6,592 bases of DNA from Cyanobacteriota bacterium (lineage in GTDB: Bacteria; Cyanobacteriota; Cyanobacteriia; SKYG9), in the NCBI GenBank assembly GCA_025054735.1, contig JANWZG010000214.1, positions 1 through 6,592 on the forward strand, read 5' to 3'. The notes beneath the pieces are model-generated. The model made no database searches, was not told the origin of the DNA, and saw only the letters and a program-made list of their open reading frames with translations. A program made the translations under genes and the position numbers. The first letter of the stretch is position 1. Every line of letters begins with the position of its first letter. Shown piece after piece: positions 5,556 to 6,592 of this stretch.

Positions 5556-6431
5556 CTATTCCTGTACATCTCTAATACGAGTTTTGCGCTCTAAGATTTC
5601 CTTCAAGATTAAGGTAACGACTGCTAATAATGCTAGTAAGACCGCAGCCGAGTAGGCTGCTTCTGTTTCATATTGCTTGTAAGCATCTTCCACGAACAAC
5701 GGTAGGGTTTGAGTCTTGCCAATGATATTGCCAGAAACTACGGAAACAGCGCCAAACTCACCCATAACTCTGGCATTGGTGAGAATTAAGCCATAGAGCA
5801 AGCCCCAGCGAATGTTGGGCAACGTGACGCGCCAAAAGATTTGCCAGTCCTTTGCTCCCAAGGTTTTGGCGGCTTCTTCCTGGTCAACGCCTGCTTCCTC
5901 TAGCACGGGAATGACTTCACGGGCAACAAACGGCATACTTACAAACAGGGTAGCCAACAAAATACCAGGGAAGGCAAAAATCACTTTTATGTCGTGGGCT
6001 TGAAGAAAACTGCCAAACCAGCCGTTGCGTCCATAGAGTAACACTACCATTAACCCAGCAACCACAGGGGAGATGGAAAAGGGTAAGTCGATAATGCTCA
6101 ATAGTAGGGTGCGACCAGGAAACTTATGGCGGGCGATCGCCCAAGCCGCACACAATCCGAACACCATGTTCACTGGCACAGAGACCAGAGCCAACAGTAA
6201 TGTGAGCCTCACCGCAGACAAGAAGTTAGGTTCAGTGAGGTTTTTGAGAAATGGCTCCACACCCCTGCGAAATGCCTGTACAAAGACATTGAGGGCGGGA
6301 ATGTAGAGCACCAGTGCCAAGTAGAGTAATGCAATGCCGATGAGCACCATAGGCACCCAACTTTGCCTTCTCGTGATAGGCTTAGGCGGGGCATTTGGTG
6401 AAGCTTTTAGTGGTTGGTTAGCGATCGTCAT
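5556..6431 (-). CDS. cysW: Sulfate/thiosulfate ABC transporter permease CysW
   Basis: CysW is one of two inner-membrane permeases that with CysT, the ATPase CysA and a periplasmic sulfate-binding protein import sulfate for cysteine synthesis. The 291-residue product has a polar, proline-rich N-terminal tail (1-24) and about six hydrophobic segments, near 27-54, 73-99, 108-132, 150-168, 211-232 and 260-280. The EAA loop that docks on the ATPase is at about 185-204: EEAAKTLGAKDWQIFWRVTLP, with the invariant G192 and the final LP. MGEFGAVSVVSGN at 223-235 is typical of the CysT/CysW group. LPFSISPVVAGL at 116-127 is the characteristic CysW form. The start at 6431 has GGGGA seven bases upstream and overlaps the end of cysT by 14 bases, so the permeases are translationally coupled. 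Sulfur-responsive control is usual for this operon, but no regulator site is visible here. No cysA follows; nth is next. Confidence 0.95.
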   Translation of the reverse strand: MTIANQPLKASPNAPPKPITRRQSWVPMVLIGIALLYLALVLYIPALNVFVQAFRRGVEPFLKNLTEPNFLSAVRLTLLLALVSVPVNMVFGLCAAWAIARHKFPGRTLLLSIIDLPFSISPVVAGLMVVLLYGRNGWFGSFLQAHDIKVIFAFPGILLATLFVSMPFVAREVIPVLEEAGVDQEEAAKTLGAKDWQIFWRVTLPNIRWGLLYGLILTNARVMGEFGAVSVVSGNIIGKTQTLPLFVEDAYKQYETEAAYSAAVLLALLAVVTLILKEILERKTRIRDVQE

Positions 6432-6592
6432 ATCGTCGTCCCCAAGCTTGCAATAGGTTGATACCCACGAGCATTATCAAAGAAATAATCAACATCACTA
6501 CTCCAATCACCGTTGCCCCAGCGTAGTCATATTGCTCTAAGCGCTGAAAAATCAGCACAGGTGCAATTAAATCCTTAAAGGGCGTGTTAGAG
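6418..6592 (-). CDS. cysT: Sulfate ABC transporter permease CysT, C-terminal 57 residues (runs off right edge)
   Basis: The frame is open from the right edge to TAA at 6420-6418. It reads NTPFKDLIAPVLIFQRLEQ, then YDYAGATVIG, then a last hydrophobic segment (about VVMLIISLIMLVGINLL) and the terminal QAWGRRYDDR. The APVLI...RLEQYDYAGATVIG pattern and the short basic WGRRYD tail are characteristic of CysT (CysU), the permease that pairs with CysW; the overlap with cysW supports the call. The N-terminal bulk, including the EAA loop, lies outside the window. Confidence 0.92.
   Translation of the reverse strand, partial: SNTPFKDLIAPVLIFQRLEQYDYAGATVIGVVMLIISLIMLVGINLLQAWGRRYDDR

Noticed and set aside
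5812..6394. Frames overlapping cysW on both strands
   Set aside because: Antisense or shifted readings of cysW; low-complexity, unrecognisable products.

Overview
The window is chromosomal DNA from a cyanobacterium, and every gene I can support lies on the minus strand. Five copies of the HIP1 octamer GCGATCGC occur (59-66, 502-509, 3786-3793, 4758-4765, 6133-6140), which is a cyanobacterial hallmark. The HemE, RF2, Nth and CysT/CysW proteins all read like cyanobacterial family members. The genus cannot be fixed from the sequence alone.

In transcription order (high to low coordinates) the layout is as follows. 6592-5556 holds the end of cysT and all of cysW, the two permeases of the sulfate/thiosulfate ABC importer, overlapping by 14 bases. 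5381-4719 is nth (endonuclease III, base excision repair). 4624-3496 is prfB (release factor 2), which needs the classical +1 programmed frameshift at codon 26 (CUU UGA C). 3220-966 is a two-gene accessory module: an AlbA_2-type putative DNA-binding domain fused to a GHKL-type ATPase domain, followed by a ParA-family ATPase whose start codon overlaps the upstream stop (ATGA). 627-1 is the first 209 codons of hemE (uroporphyrinogen decarboxylase, tetrapyrrole synthesis), running off the left edge.

The core genes are ordinary housekeeping functions with no evident pathway in common. The unusual part is the AlbA-GHKL/ParA pair. It has no ParB partner in view, contains no HIP1 site, and its first gene is interrupted by a single in-frame UGA at codon 186 while the rest of the reading frame stays open and well conserved. 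This is either a recent nonsense mutation, a sequencing error, or a readthrough site. ParA keeps all its nucleotide-binding motifs and a strong AGGAGG ribosome binding site of its own.

Intergenic space is modest. The 338-base gap between parA and hemE carries three different short tandem duplications (14, 17 and 12 base units) and a 10-base palindrome, several sharing a TTAAG core. A similar degenerate 14-base tandem duplication lies between cysW and nth. I found no tRNA, rRNA, CRISPR array or insertion sequence.
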